Shown here: in pieces, positions 24,349 to 32,920 of the stretch
Layout of the letters: each line of letters opens with the position of its first letter
Numbering within the stretch: the first letter of the stretch is position 1
DNA from: Planctomycetota bacterium
GTDB lineage: Bacteria; Planctomycetota; UBA8108; UBA1146
Assembly: GCA_002711105.1 (NCBI GenBank)
Contig: PAIH01000044.1
Location: 157,869-205,872, forward strand
DNA length: 48,004 bases
Direction of reading: 5' to 3'
Program-made: the position numbers and the translations under genes
The notes under the pieces: model-generated
Seen by the model: only the letters and a program-made list of their open reading frames with translations
Told to the model about the DNA's origin: nothing
Database searches by the model: none

Positions 24349-25776
24349 ATGAAAACGACCTCTTTGTTGCCGTTTATCCTGGTAGTAGCGTCCACCTTGA
24401 GTGCTTCGGAACAATTCCCGATCGGAATCCTCGGCGGGCGAGGTGAGGTTAAAGCGGGAAGTCCACTGCTAACCATCCTCTCCACCGATCCAGACTCTCC
24501 TGCAATCGTCGCCGGCTTGAAAGCGGGAGACCAGATTCAGGGAATCAATGGAACCCCTTTTACTGCCCACAGCAACAAGATTGATGATGGTGGAAACGGA
24601 CCTCAGAAGGCACTGGGAGAAGCTCTCGACCACCTGGCCTCGCAAACCGATGAACAGCAACGCAAAATCGCTCTCGATCTCATCCGTGACGAAAAGTCGA
24701 TCAGCCTTGAGATTTCATTACCCTTCAGGCCCGGTCTGGAGAGCGAAGAAGGACGGCAATTACTGGTCGCCGATGCCTGTAAGCAATTACTGAAAACCAG
24801 GACCCCGACAGGGTACTGGAATTCCCCGGTCGGTCTCACCGGCGATCGAGTTCTGTCAGCGTGGGCATTGGTTGCTCTGCTCTCGAGTGATATCGCAGAA
24901 AATCAAGAAGCGATTGACCAGGCAGCGGCCTGGCTACGCGGTCCCGATGGAAATTCATGGATCCCCGATGATCCGATGAAAAAGGGCCCCGACAATCTCG
25001 GCAACTGGGCGATCTCTGCCACTGCGGTTGCACTTTCGGAACATCGAATTGCGACCGACGACGAACGAGATGATCCGGTGATCGAACGCTGTTGTAACGC
25101 ACTGAAATCAAGGATGAGCAAGGAAGGCCTGTTCGGACACGACATCGTTCCTGGCTATAGCAACAAAGGCTTCAATGTCATCAATACCCTCTCTCAGCTG
25201 GCCTGGGCGATGGGTTCTCAAGCAGGAATGACCCTCGACGAAGAAACCTGGTCCAAGAGCCTCGAGCAGATCCGCCGGTCGATCGATCCCAATGGTGGAG
25301 TTCGTTACTGGACGATGAAGGGCACCGGTACCGGAGATGCGTCTCTACGTACTTCTTCGATGGCATTGGCATTATCGATCGCCGATCAAGAAGCGGAGAT
25401 GGCAACAAAACTGGGCCACTACCTCGCAACACATCCACAGAGAACCCGTGAAGCTCATGCAGTGGGATCGCTTGGAATGATGCTGGCTCCTTCGGCACTG
25501 TGGAGACTGGATCGCGAAGGATACTGGAACTTCGCGCAGGAATGGCGCTGGTATTTGTCACTGATGCATCGTCCTGACGGATCTTTGCATTACATCGGTG
25601 GCAAGAGAAACAACGGCGGCGACGGTTACCTGGGTAAGCATCGTATCGGCTGTATCATCGCCGTCTTGATCCTCACCCCCCCTGGAGAAAAACTAAGGCT
25701 GCACGCAACAAACGTGACACAAGTGGCCAGGATTAAGCCTGGAAAAGCCACAGAAGCAACTAGCCCCCCAAACTAG
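24349..25776 (+). CDS. DUF6288-like protein: PDZ domain plus alpha-barrel repeats
   Basis: A 475-residue protein from ATG 24349, with GGGAGG six bases upstream; the open frame extends to 24127 but crosses the divergent gene. A signal peptide (SLLPFILVVASTLSA) is followed by a PDZ domain at about 25-130 (DSPAIVAGLKAGDQIQGINGTPF). From about 140 there are helical hairpin repeats like those of prenyltransferase/squalene-cyclase toroids (GYWNSPVGLTGDRVLSAWALVALL, GNWAISATAVALSEH, TSSMALALSIADQ), ending with FAQEWRWYLSLMHRPDGSLHYIGGKRNNGGDGYLG. The pattern fits DUF6288, a family I associate with Planctomycetota. The enzymatic role is unknown. Confidence 0.75.
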   Translation: MKTTSLLPFILVVASTLSASEQFPIGILGGRGEVKAGSPLLTILSTDPDSPAIVAGLKAGDQIQGINGTPFTAHSNKIDDGGNGPQKALGEALDHLASQTDEQQRKIALDLIRDEKSISLEISLPFRPGLESEEGRQLLVADACKQLLKTRTPTGYWNSPVGLTGDRVLSAWALVALLSSDIAENQEAIDQAAAWLRGPDGNSWIPDDPMKKGPDNLGNWAISATAVALSEHRIATDDERDDPVIERCCNALKSRMSKEGLFGHDIVPGYSNKGFNVINTLSQLAWAMGSQAGMTLDEETWSKSLEQIRRSIDPNGGVRYWTMKGTGTGDASLRTSSMALALSIADQEAEMATKLGHYLATHPQRTREAHAVGSLGMMLAPSALWRLDREGYWNFAQEWRWYLSLMHRPDGSLHYIGGKRNNGGDGYLGKHRIGCIIAVLILTPPGEKLRLHATNVTQVARIKPGKATEATSPPN

Positions 25777-25890
25777 GCAGTGGGTGAAAGTGGTGGATGG
25801 CTATATGATGGGTAGATGTGGGTCGCCTGACCGAGATCAGGTTGCAGAATCCTGGATTTGGATTACATGCTCGCCTCAAGGAGATACGCG

Positions 25891-26652
25891 ATGAGAACTC
25901 TCTTCTTCATCAGCACTTTATTGCTGCTAGCTGCACCTTTGCAGGCACAGGTTCCGATTCCCCCCGGCCCGCCGATTCTCCTGGAACTAGGGACCATTCA
26001 GTACGACCCAGCCACCGGTGATGGATCGGTTTCGATGATGATGACGAGTGCGGTTCCCATCGCAGGATTTCAGTTCGATCTGGTTTTCGATCCTGCAGCA
26101 GTGCTACTGGTCTCAGCCACTGGCGGATTGGCCGAGGACTTCGGTTATCTCGTGGACGTGGGATCGAGCAGCGGAGTAGTGCTCGGGTTCTCCCTGACTC
26201 TGGTGGAAATTCCCGCGACAATCGTTCCAGGTGAACTGACGGTGATCGCCTTCAATTGCGGTGGTTGTCCAGCAGGAGCTCCAGAGATCTGCATCGAAGA
26301 TCCCATATTCGCGGATGTCGCTGCCAACTCGATCCCCAGCGATGCAGGACCTTGTAACACAGCAGGTGGAGGCTCTCTGTATCTCAGGGGTGATTGCAAT
26401 ACCGACGGATCAGCGAACGTTGCCGATGCGATCTTCCTGCTCGCCAATCTGTTCTCCGGAGGAGCATTGAGCAGTTGCATCGATGGTTGCGATTCCAACG
26501 ATGATGGTTCCTTGAACATCGCGGACGCAATTCATTTACTGGCTTTTCTGTTCTCAGGAGGGGCTCCCCCGGCACCACCGGGAGCGTTGAACTGCGGTCC
26601 AGATCCAACTACTGATACTCTCGATTGCCTGACTCCTGGACCTTGTCCCTGA
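25891..26652 (+). CDS. Secreted cohesin-fold-like protein with C-terminal dockerin-like EF-hand pair
   Basis: 253 residues from ATG 25891, with AAGGAGA seven bases upstream. The signal peptide is FFISTLLLLAAPLQAQ. Residues about 20-150 look like a cohesin-type beta sandwich (IQYDPATGDGSVSMMMTSAVPIAGFQFDLVFDP, VPGELTVIAF). The C-terminal about 90 residues hold two EF-hand-like calcium loops: RGDCNTDGSANVADAIFLLANLF and DSNDDGSLNIADAIHLLAFLF, then NCGPDPTTD and a final C-x6-CP. The tail is shared with four other proteins in this window. Probably calcium-stabilised and either secreted or surface-held. The gene is monocistronic as far as seen. Confidence 0.8.
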   Translation: MRTLFFISTLLLLAAPLQAQVPIPPGPPILLELGTIQYDPATGDGSVSMMMTSAVPIAGFQFDLVFDPAAVLLVSATGGLAEDFGYLVDVGSSSGVVLGFSLTLVEIPATIVPGELTVIAFNCGGCPAGAPEICIEDPIFADVAANSIPSDAGPCNTAGGGSLYLRGDCNTDGSANVADAIFLLANLFSGGALSSCIDGCDSNDDGSLNIADAIHLLAFLFSGGAPPAPPGALNCGPDPTTDTLDCLTPGPCP

Positions 26653-26664
26653 TCTAACAGGGAC
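26645..26664. terminator. Hairpin across convergent stop codons
   Basis: GTCCCTG (26645-26651) pairs perfectly with CAGGGAC (26658-26664) around the loop ATCTAA. The left arm and first loop base hold the TGA of the dockerin-like gene; the opposing gene's stop complement (26666-26668) starts two bases beyond the right arm. No U-run is seen. Confidence 0.5.
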
Positions 26665-26665
26665 G

Positions 26666-27550
26666 TTACTGCGGACTCGGATTGGCCTGATACGCCTCTT
26701 CCATGCCAGCGGCCCAGCGGAAAGTCGGGAGGGAATCCCGATCGATGTCCCTCAGGTGGGGTTCATGACTTCTCTGCGTCGGGTGAACGTAACGCCACGG
26801 CCCATCACCGAAGATTTCCTCACACAGAGCTGCAGCGGTCGGATCGTATTCCTTCAATTCAGAACGTAGATCGACATGATTGTGCTGATTATCGTTCTCA
26901 CGATTGGTGTCAAACCAGCTTTGCACCACTTCCGCCCAGTATTCCATCCGGTTGGTCGAGGCGTACGCACCTTTCCACAGGCCAGCCTTCATCGCCGAAC
27001 GATACGCCTCCTTCAACCTGGTATCAAAAGTGCGATCAACTGAGGAAAGACCCATCTCATGGATGGCGTGGGCAAACTCATGGATGAGGATGTTCTCGGT
27101 CGAGTAAGGATCTCCTTTCATCGCCAACAGGTTCTCTTCGCCACAGGAAACCGATGGCCTGGATCGTGTAGCGCCAAGTCCTCGTGCTCGCCGATCCCAG
27201 TACTCCGGTGGACGAAGATCGGAATGCTCTGGCACCATCGTCGTCCACTCGTTGTAGGCCATCACCGTGAAGCGAGTGCCGCTCTTCGCCATCGCAGAGA
27301 GGATGTCGGGACGATGACCAACCATCTGCAGGATCAGATAACGAGCTTCTACCAATGACTCGGGTTGAGCTTTTGCGCTCGCCAGCACCGGAAATCCAGA
27401 AACGTCCGCATGCTGCTGATAAAAAGGATCGAGATTTAGACTTGCACGGAGTTCATCGGAAACTGGTTTCACCACGGCGGAAACCGGATCTCGAAAACTG
27501 AGGGTGTTGCAACCAGCCAGCACGATCAGTAAAAAACTGAATCGCCTCAC
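26666..27550 (-). CDS. Zincin-type (HExxH) metallopeptidase-like lipoprotein
   Basis: A 294-residue protein from GTG 27550, overlapping the rmuC stop (GTGA). The lipobox is FLLIVLAGC (Cys near 14). Residues around 160-170 read ILIHEFAHAIHEMG, an HExxH zinc motif, and about 45 residues on EYWAEVVQSWFDT could supply the third ligand Glu, as in gluzincins of the lethal-factor type. The region between has FDTRLKEAYRSAMKAGLWKGAYAST. Inference: an envelope-anchored zinc peptidase or peptidoglycan/protein processing enzyme. Translational coupling to rmuC looks accidental to function. Confidence 0.75.
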   Translation of the reverse strand: MRRFSFLLIVLAGCNTLSFRDPVSAVVKPVSDELRASLNLDPFYQQHADVSGFPVLASAKAQPESLVEARYLILQMVGHRPDILSAMAKSGTRFTVMAYNEWTTMVPEHSDLRPPEYWDRRARGLGATRSRPSVSCGEENLLAMKGDPYSTENILIHEFAHAIHEMGLSSVDRTFDTRLKEAYRSAMKAGLWKGAYASTNRMEYWAEVVQSWFDTNRENDNQHNHVDLRSELKEYDPTAAALCEEIFGDGPWRYVHPTQRSHEPHLRDIDRDSLPTFRWAAGMEEAYQANPSPQ

Positions 27551-28842
27551 AGCGTTTCCTCCGGTTCCGGAAGTGCTTCGTGAGCGATTTCGGAGTTCAC
27601 ATCGCGTACTAGCTTGTCGATGCGTTCCAGTTCGGGGAGTTCCGCCTTGCGTGACAGCGACTCAATGCTGCGGGCCTGTGGCAAAACGCTTCGTTCCCAA
27701 GAACCAACCGCGCTGTTGAATCCATCCAGGGCGGAGTTGAGCCCCTTGCCAACCTTCTTCATATGACCGTGGAAGGTCTTCAGACGGTCGTGAAGACGGG
27801 AAGTCTCTTCCCAGATCACCTGTGCGTTGGCTGCCAGTTTTTCCTGTTGCCAGTAGATACCGACCGTCTTGAGCAGCGCGATGAGGGTGACCGGAGTCAC
27901 GATGAGGATCTTCTTTTCGATCGCTTCTTCTTGAAGATCGGGTCGTGCGGCAAAAGCGGCGGCAGCAACACTCTCGACCGGAATGAACATCACGGTGAAG
28001 TCGACATCACCATCAATCTTCTCCGCATAGTTCTTCTTTGCCAGTTCCAGCATCGTGTTACGCACTACCTTACCGTGCTCGGCGAAGTACTTCTTTTGCT
28101 CTGCTGGATCATCCGCGGCTATCGCACGCTCGTATTCGGCATAAGGTACTTTCGCATCGATGGGAATCCTGCCCTCACCAGGCATCCGAACCACCATGTC
28201 GGGGCGAGTATCGTCATCGACCTTCTGTTCCTCGAAGTCACAGTGTTCGGTCATGCCGGCAGCTTCGACGATATTGCGAAGTGCCATCTCTCCCCACTTG
28301 CCACGACTCTGGCTCGATCCGCGCAGAGCCGTCGAGAGCGCATTGCTGGCAGCTTCGACTGCTTTCGTTTGCTCTGCTAGACCGAGCACTTGCTGGTTCA
28401 AGGATCCAAAATCCTTGACCCGTTGCTCCTCGATCTTCCTGTGGAGCTCCTGGAAGGTTTCCATCTTCTTCTGGACGCCCTCAAACTGTTTTTCGATCTC
28501 TTCGTGCCGCTTGGAGAGCTCGGATGAATGCTTCTCTTCTGTTTTTCCGAGTCGCAGCTCGGCATGCTTGAGGAATTCTTCGCGGTTTTCCTTGAGTTGC
28601 TCGGCAGAAAAGGCCTTGAGGCTATCTTTGAGGGTCTCTCGATCCTGCTTCAATTGCTGCAGCTGGTCGACGGCCGAATCTCTCTGCGCCTCAGCACGTG
28701 CCAGTTGCTCCCGTACATCGAGTGCCTCCTTGCGAGACTCTTCCAGTGTATGTGATCGATCACCAGCTCCTCGTCGGTGCAGGAGGGTCGCCACCACGAA
28801 ACCTACAATCAGAGAGATCACCACAGACAACACGATTTCCAC
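27547..28842 (-). CDS. rmuC: RmuC family DNA recombination protein
   Basis: About 431 residues from GTG 28842, chosen because AGAGGA lies seven bases upstream and the protein then begins, as RmuC proteins do, with an N-terminal membrane segment (EIVLSVVISLIVGFVVATLL). An ATG at 28941 would add 33 atypical residues and overlap recQ. A long coiled coil follows (about 35-170), then the RmuC nuclease-like core: SRGKWGEMALRNIVEAAGM, DDTRPDMVVRMPGEGRIPIDAKVPYAEYE near 215-250, VMFIPVESVAAAAFAARPDL and ILIVTPVTLIALLKTVGIYW. RmuC limits inversions at short inverted repeats. The clustering with recQ fits DNA maintenance. Confidence 0.9.
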   Translation of the reverse strand: MEIVLSVVISLIVGFVVATLLHRRGAGDRSHTLEESRKEALDVREQLARAEAQRDSAVDQLQQLKQDRETLKDSLKAFSAEQLKENREEFLKHAELRLGKTEEKHSSELSKRHEEIEKQFEGVQKKMETFQELHRKIEEQRVKDFGSLNQQVLGLAEQTKAVEAASNALSTALRGSSQSRGKWGEMALRNIVEAAGMTEHCDFEEQKVDDDTRPDMVVRMPGEGRIPIDAKVPYAEYERAIAADDPAEQKKYFAEHGKVVRNTMLELAKKNYAEKIDGDVDFTVMFIPVESVAAAAFAARPDLQEEAIEKKILIVTPVTLIALLKTVGIYWQQEKLAANAQVIWEETSRLHDRLKTFHGHMKKVGKGLNSALDGFNSAVGSWERSVLPQARSIESLSRKAELPELERIDKLVRDVNSEIAHEALPEPEETL

Positions 28843-28927
28843 TGTCAATTCCTCTCTCCAGGGAGTGCCTTGAACAGGACGAGCATATCCGGGGAAGTTG
28901 ACCGGAACCACAGGGTCGAAAAGAGGA

Positions 28928-30784
28928 TCAGGAGCCGGCATCCGCCTGGGAACTGATCACTTCCAGAAAACCCCGACCCCACTTCTCTAGCTTCTTCTGT
29001 CCAACACCTGAAATCATCGCCAGTTGATCGAGGGTCTGGGGCTGCATCTGTGACATCTCGACCAGTGTCGAGTCGTGGAAGATGGTGTAAGGAGGCACTT
29101 CCAGCTGGCGAGAAATCTCCAGACGGTACTGGCGTAAACGTTCAAAAAGACTCGATTGCATCGAATCGAGCCCTTCGATTTTCATCTTTCGCTTCTTCTT
29201 GCTGCGGGAAGCTTTGCGCGTGATGGCGTCCTTGCGGAACGAGAAATCTTCCTCGCCGCGCAATAAAACACGGCTTCTTTCAGTCATCGAGATACCACCA
29301 TGGCCCTCGAAATCGATCTTGATCATTCCCCGGGAAGCCAGTTGACGAAAGATGGAGTGCCAGCCCCGCTCCTCCAGTTCGGTACCGATGCCATAGACAC
29401 TCAATCGATCATGGCCGAACCGAGTCACCTTCGTATTCGCTTTGCCCAGGAGCACATCGATGACATGTACCTTGCCAAATCTCTGACCCGTTTTGGAGAC
29501 CGCAGATAGAGCTTTCTGTGCCAGCACCATGCCGTCAATCACCTCGGGAGCCTTGGTGCAATTGTCGCAGCTCTCTGTGGAGGCGGAGCACTGCTCGACT
29601 CCATCTTCTCCGAAAAATTGTAACAAAATCGCACGCCGACAGAGCGAAGACTCGCAATAGGCCAACATCCCATCGATCTGGTGGTGACTGATGCGGCGTT
29701 GTATCGGATCGAGTTCAGATTCTGCCAACCTTCTCTGGGCAAGAACCACATCACTCCAGCCATAGCAAAGCCATGCTTCTGCAGGAAGACCATCGCGACC
29801 TGCGCGACCTGATTCCTGGCTGTAATGCTGCGGACTCGGAGGCATGTCGAGATGAGCCACGAATCGAACATTCGGTTTGTCGATCCCCATACCAAAGGCG
29901 ATCGTCGCCACCACCACGATCCCCTCCTCGCGCAGGAAGAGCTGCTGGTTGAGAGTTCGCTGTTGTGATGCCATGCCAGCGTGATAGGGAACCGCGCGGA
30001 TTCCCTCTTCGCGCAACCATTCTGCTGTATCGTCGACCTTCTTCCGACTTCTGCAGTAGATGATGCCAGCCTCGCCGGCATGTCGTTCTCTGATCATCCG
30101 TAACAACTGGCGACGAGGTTGGTCCTTGGCCTCCACGGTGTATCGAATGTTGGGCCGATCAAAGGAAGAGACGAACAGGTCTTGCTCGGTAAATCCGAGT
30201 CCCTTCACGATATCCTTACGAGTCGGGTCATCTGCTGTCGCGGTCAATGCGATGATGGGCACATCGGGAAAACGCTTCCTGATAATTCCGAGTTTCTGAT
30301 ACTCGGGGCGAAAGTCATGGCCCCACTGACTGATGCAATGGGCCTCGTCGATGGCAAAGAGTGCCGGGGAGAAAGCATCGAGTTCATCGAGGAACCCATC
30401 GATCAACAGTCGTTCGGGAGCGACATAGAGCAACTTGATGGTACCTGCCCGTAACCGATCCCAGACTTCTCTTCTTTTTGACAGATCCATCGAAGAGTTC
30501 AGTGCGGCAGCGCCCACTCCGGCCTGAGCGAGTGCCTCGACCTGGTCCTGCATCAGAGCTATCAGCGGTGAGACCACCACCGTGATGCCATTTCCCAGTA
30601 ATGCCGGAATTTGATAGCAGAGGGATTTGCCTCCCCCGGTCGGCATCAGTACGAGTGCATCCCCACCTGCGGCAACCCGTTCGATAATCTCCTGCTGGGC
30701 ACCACGGAAACTCTCGTATCCGAATACCTCACTCAGGATCTCGCCTGCACGGGTCTGAACCGGATCACCTTCACGGACAGCCAT
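28928..30784 (-). CDS. recQ: ATP-dependent DNA helicase RecQ
   Basis: 618 residues from ATG 30784, with GAGGAGG about nine bases upstream; the frame is open to 30841. It has the complete RecQ layout: Walker A MPTGGGKSLCYQIPAL near 45-60, VVSPLIALMQDQV, DEAH (FAIDEAHCISQWGHDFRPEY near 140-160), helicase C motifs GIIYCRSRKK and YSQESGRAGRDG, a zinc-binding subdomain (YCESSLCRRAILLQFFGE then CSASTESCDNC), a winged helix, and a C-terminal HRDC domain (FERLRQYRLEISRQLEVPPYTIFHDSTL to GVGQKKLEKWG). RecQ unwinds 3'-5' and acts in recombination and fork repair. It is followed on the same strand by rmuC. Confidence 0.95.
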   Translation of the reverse strand: MAVREGDPVQTRAGEILSEVFGYESFRGAQQEIIERVAAGGDALVLMPTGGGKSLCYQIPALLGNGITVVVSPLIALMQDQVEALAQAGVGAAALNSSMDLSKRREVWDRLRAGTIKLLYVAPERLLIDGFLDELDAFSPALFAIDEAHCISQWGHDFRPEYQKLGIIRKRFPDVPIIALTATADDPTRKDIVKGLGFTEQDLFVSSFDRPNIRYTVEAKDQPRRQLLRMIRERHAGEAGIIYCRSRKKVDDTAEWLREEGIRAVPYHAGMASQQRTLNQQLFLREEGIVVVATIAFGMGIDKPNVRFVAHLDMPPSPQHYSQESGRAGRDGLPAEAWLCYGWSDVVLAQRRLAESELDPIQRRISHHQIDGMLAYCESSLCRRAILLQFFGEDGVEQCSASTESCDNCTKAPEVIDGMVLAQKALSAVSKTGQRFGKVHVIDVLLGKANTKVTRFGHDRLSVYGIGTELEERGWHSIFRQLASRGMIKIDFEGHGGISMTERSRVLLRGEEDFSFRKDAITRKASRSKKKRKMKIEGLDSMQSSLFERLRQYRLEISRQLEVPPYTIFHDSTLVEMSQMQPQTLDQLAMISGVGQKKLEKWGRGFLEVISSQADAGS

Positions 30785-30892
30785 TCCCCCACCCCTCCTC
30801 GACCGATTCGGCATCATCTTCGAGGACCAGGGGCGCCACAAGCAACAAGGACAATTTCAGAGACTCGACCGGTCACTCGCGAAGGATAGCGA

Positions 30893-32713
30893 CTAGAGGC
30901 AATTCTCCTGGGTCGTGTCGCAAGAAACCGGATCGTCGGTCGGGTCGGAGCCACATTCGAACGGTTCCGGCGGTTGGTTTCCGGACTGGAACAGATAATC
31001 GAGCAGAGCCACCACATCCGAGATGTCATTCGATCCATCGTCGTTGCAATCGAGCGCATCGAGACAGCCCGGTGCAGCACCGTTACCGAACAGGTAAACC
31101 AGACCCGCTACCGCATCGGCGATATTCCGGCCTCCGTCATCATTGATATCACCTCGCTTGAACTGAGCCGGCGGGGTTCCAATGAAATAGGAGCGGGGCG
31201 TGGTGACGGTCGTATTCCCGGCCAAATCGGTGGCACTGATGCGATAGCTGATGGTGGCCGAAGTACCAGGATCGGGAATCACTCCTCGGTACAACTCATG
31301 GCCAGACCACGTCATCGGAACTGACTGAAATGGCCCACCATCAGACCATTGGAGAACAACAGCTTGATAGAAGGCGCCATGATCTGAACTCATGTTGTCA
31401 CGGATCACCGCACGAACTCTTTGTGGACCGGCCCCTACATCGACATCATCGAGCTCTTCCCACTGAGCAACACTGGGCGCCCGAGAATCCGCCGGTCCCT
31501 GGTTCAGGTACAGACGATTACGGAATGCACCGCTTTCGCCTTGAGCCGTGACCATATCGAGATCTCCATCGCCATCGAGGTCTCCCATCTCAACATCGAG
31601 AGAGCTATCGGAAACAGAACTGATGATCCCGGTAACGAGTGTCAGGAAACCGCTGCCATTGTTACGCAACATCCGTTCCGGCCCGCCGATGGCGCAGACC
31701 GTCACATCGAGGTCACCGTCGTTGTCATAATCGAGAAACTTGCTGTCATTATCGTCGATGTTCGGATTTGAGGAATTCGGCAATACAGTGCTGGTCACGT
31801 TCGTAAAGGAAGCATTGCCATCGTTGTGAAACACGGCTTCTCTCGATCCCACCCCAGAATTGGCACCAAACACATCCAGATCTCCATCTGAATCCAGATC
31901 GCCAAGGTCGTAGGAGTAAGTATTCGAATCAGCGGGGAAATTTCCTGCTGTCGCATCGACGAAGAAGCCGCCGTTGTTGATGTACAACTTTGAATTGCCA
32001 GCCCGATGTCCCTCGATCATGTCGAGATCAAGATCTCCATCGAGGTCTCCAAAGATGCAATCCATCGGTTCTGAGACCTGCTGCTGGGGTACGAGTTGCG
32101 CTGTTGCGTTGATGTAAAATCCTGAGCCGTCATTGAGCCACAACTGAGCCTGACCGGACCCGAATCGAGATGAGCCGCCGCGGGTGTACCAGAGATCCAG
32201 ATCCCCGTCGTCATCGATGTCGCCAAATGCACAGTGTGAACTGGACATGGCGAACTGCGGAATTCGTGTCGCTGATTCATCGGTGAAGAATCCGGTTCCA
32301 TCATTGATCAACAGATTCTGGGTGGAGAGGAAATCGTTGGCCACGGCCAGATCCAGATCACCATCTCCGTCCACATCGCCAAACTCGACATCGCGACCAT
32401 ATCCGATCAGATTGCCGAGCCTCGCCGCAGACTCATCGGTGAAGGTCGCATTGCCATCGTTGATGAGGAGTCTCACACGCTCCTGAAGGCTGGCAGAAGA
32501 GAAACCTCTGCCATTGGCGAAACAAAGATCGAGATCCCCATCTCCGTCGACATCAGCAATGGCAACCTGACTCGAATATTCGTTGAAGATGGGCAGCCGA
32601 CCGGTACTCGACTCCAGAAACTGCTGTGCAGCGAGTTGTCCACACACCAGCAACCCCAGCAGCAGCAATCCCGTGAAGGAGCCACGGAATAGGCGGATCC
32701 GGCCAGATATCAT
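30893..32713 (-). CDS. Secreted seven-repeat FG-GAP/VCBS propeller with Ig-like domain and dockerin-like tail
   Basis: A 606-residue protein. AGGAGG lies eight bases before ATG 32713. The signal peptide is FTGLLLLGLLVCGQLAAQ. Residues about 35-405 hold seven calcium-loop repeats of the type GDVDGDGDLDLAVA (ADVDGDGDLD, GDVDGDGDLD, GDIDDDGDLD, GDLDGDLDLD, GDLDSDGDLD, LDYDNDGDLD, GDLDGDGDLD), which suggests one complete seven-bladed propeller. Residues about 410-510 look like an Ig-like beta domain (ISYRISATDLAGNTTVTTP). The tail has RGDINDDGGRNIADAVAGLVYLF and DCNDDGSNDISDVVALLDYLF and ends with Cys-Leu, a variant of the CP end in its sisters. Probably a surface binding protein; the ligand is unknown. 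Confidence 0.85.
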   Translation of the reverse strand: MISGRIRLFRGSFTGLLLLGLLVCGQLAAQQFLESSTGRLPIFNEYSSQVAIADVDGDGDLDLCFANGRGFSSASLQERVRLLINDGNATFTDESAARLGNLIGYGRDVEFGDVDGDGDLDLAVANDFLSTQNLLINDGTGFFTDESATRIPQFAMSSSHCAFGDIDDDGDLDLWYTRGGSSRFGSGQAQLWLNDGSGFYINATAQLVPQQQVSEPMDCIFGDLDGDLDLDMIEGHRAGNSKLYINNGGFFVDATAGNFPADSNTYSYDLGDLDSDGDLDVFGANSGVGSREAVFHNDGNASFTNVTSTVLPNSSNPNIDDNDSKFLDYDNDGDLDVTVCAIGGPERMLRNNGSGFLTLVTGIISSVSDSSLDVEMGDLDGDGDLDMVTAQGESGAFRNRLYLNQGPADSRAPSVAQWEELDDVDVGAGPQRVRAVIRDNMSSDHGAFYQAVVLQWSDGGPFQSVPMTWSGHELYRGVIPDPGTSATISYRISATDLAGNTTVTTPRSYFIGTPPAQFKRGDINDDGGRNIADAVAGLVYLFGNGAAPGCLDALDCNDDGSNDISDVVALLDYLFQSGNQPPEPFECGSDPTDDPVSCDTTQENCL

Positions 32714-32769
32714 CGAAAGCCCTCCTCGATAGCCTGAAGTTCAGGGTGAAATCGTCCTTCATCATACCT

Positions 32770-32778
32770 CCCCCCCCC
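32770..32778. repeat. Nine-base C homopolymer in a divergent promoter region
   Basis: Nine consecutive C (G on the minus strand) lie 57 bases upstream of the propeller gene and about 140 bases upstream of the M42 peptidase gene, in the 207-base gap 32714-32920. The gap otherwise shows no recognisable element. Confidence 0.7.
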
Positions 32779-32920
32779 TGAGCATCGAACAAAACCGCCA
32801 GTTCCTGGTTCTCTTTCGTAGAAGGGTCAGGAGATGTACCCTCTGACAATCCCGAACTGATCTACGCGATCACCGAAGCCTGCGATCACTGACGCCCGCG
32901 ACCACACCGGAGAGGATCCG

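Noticed and set aside
28842-28941. RmuC start at ATG 28941
   Set aside because: It would add 33 residues before the usual N-terminal membrane segment and overlap recQ; GTG 28842 has AGAGGA at good spacing. It remains possible.
32553-32849. Minus-strand frame across the start of the propeller gene and its upstream region
   Set aside because: It overlaps the real signal peptide in another frame and contains the C9 run; no conserved motif.
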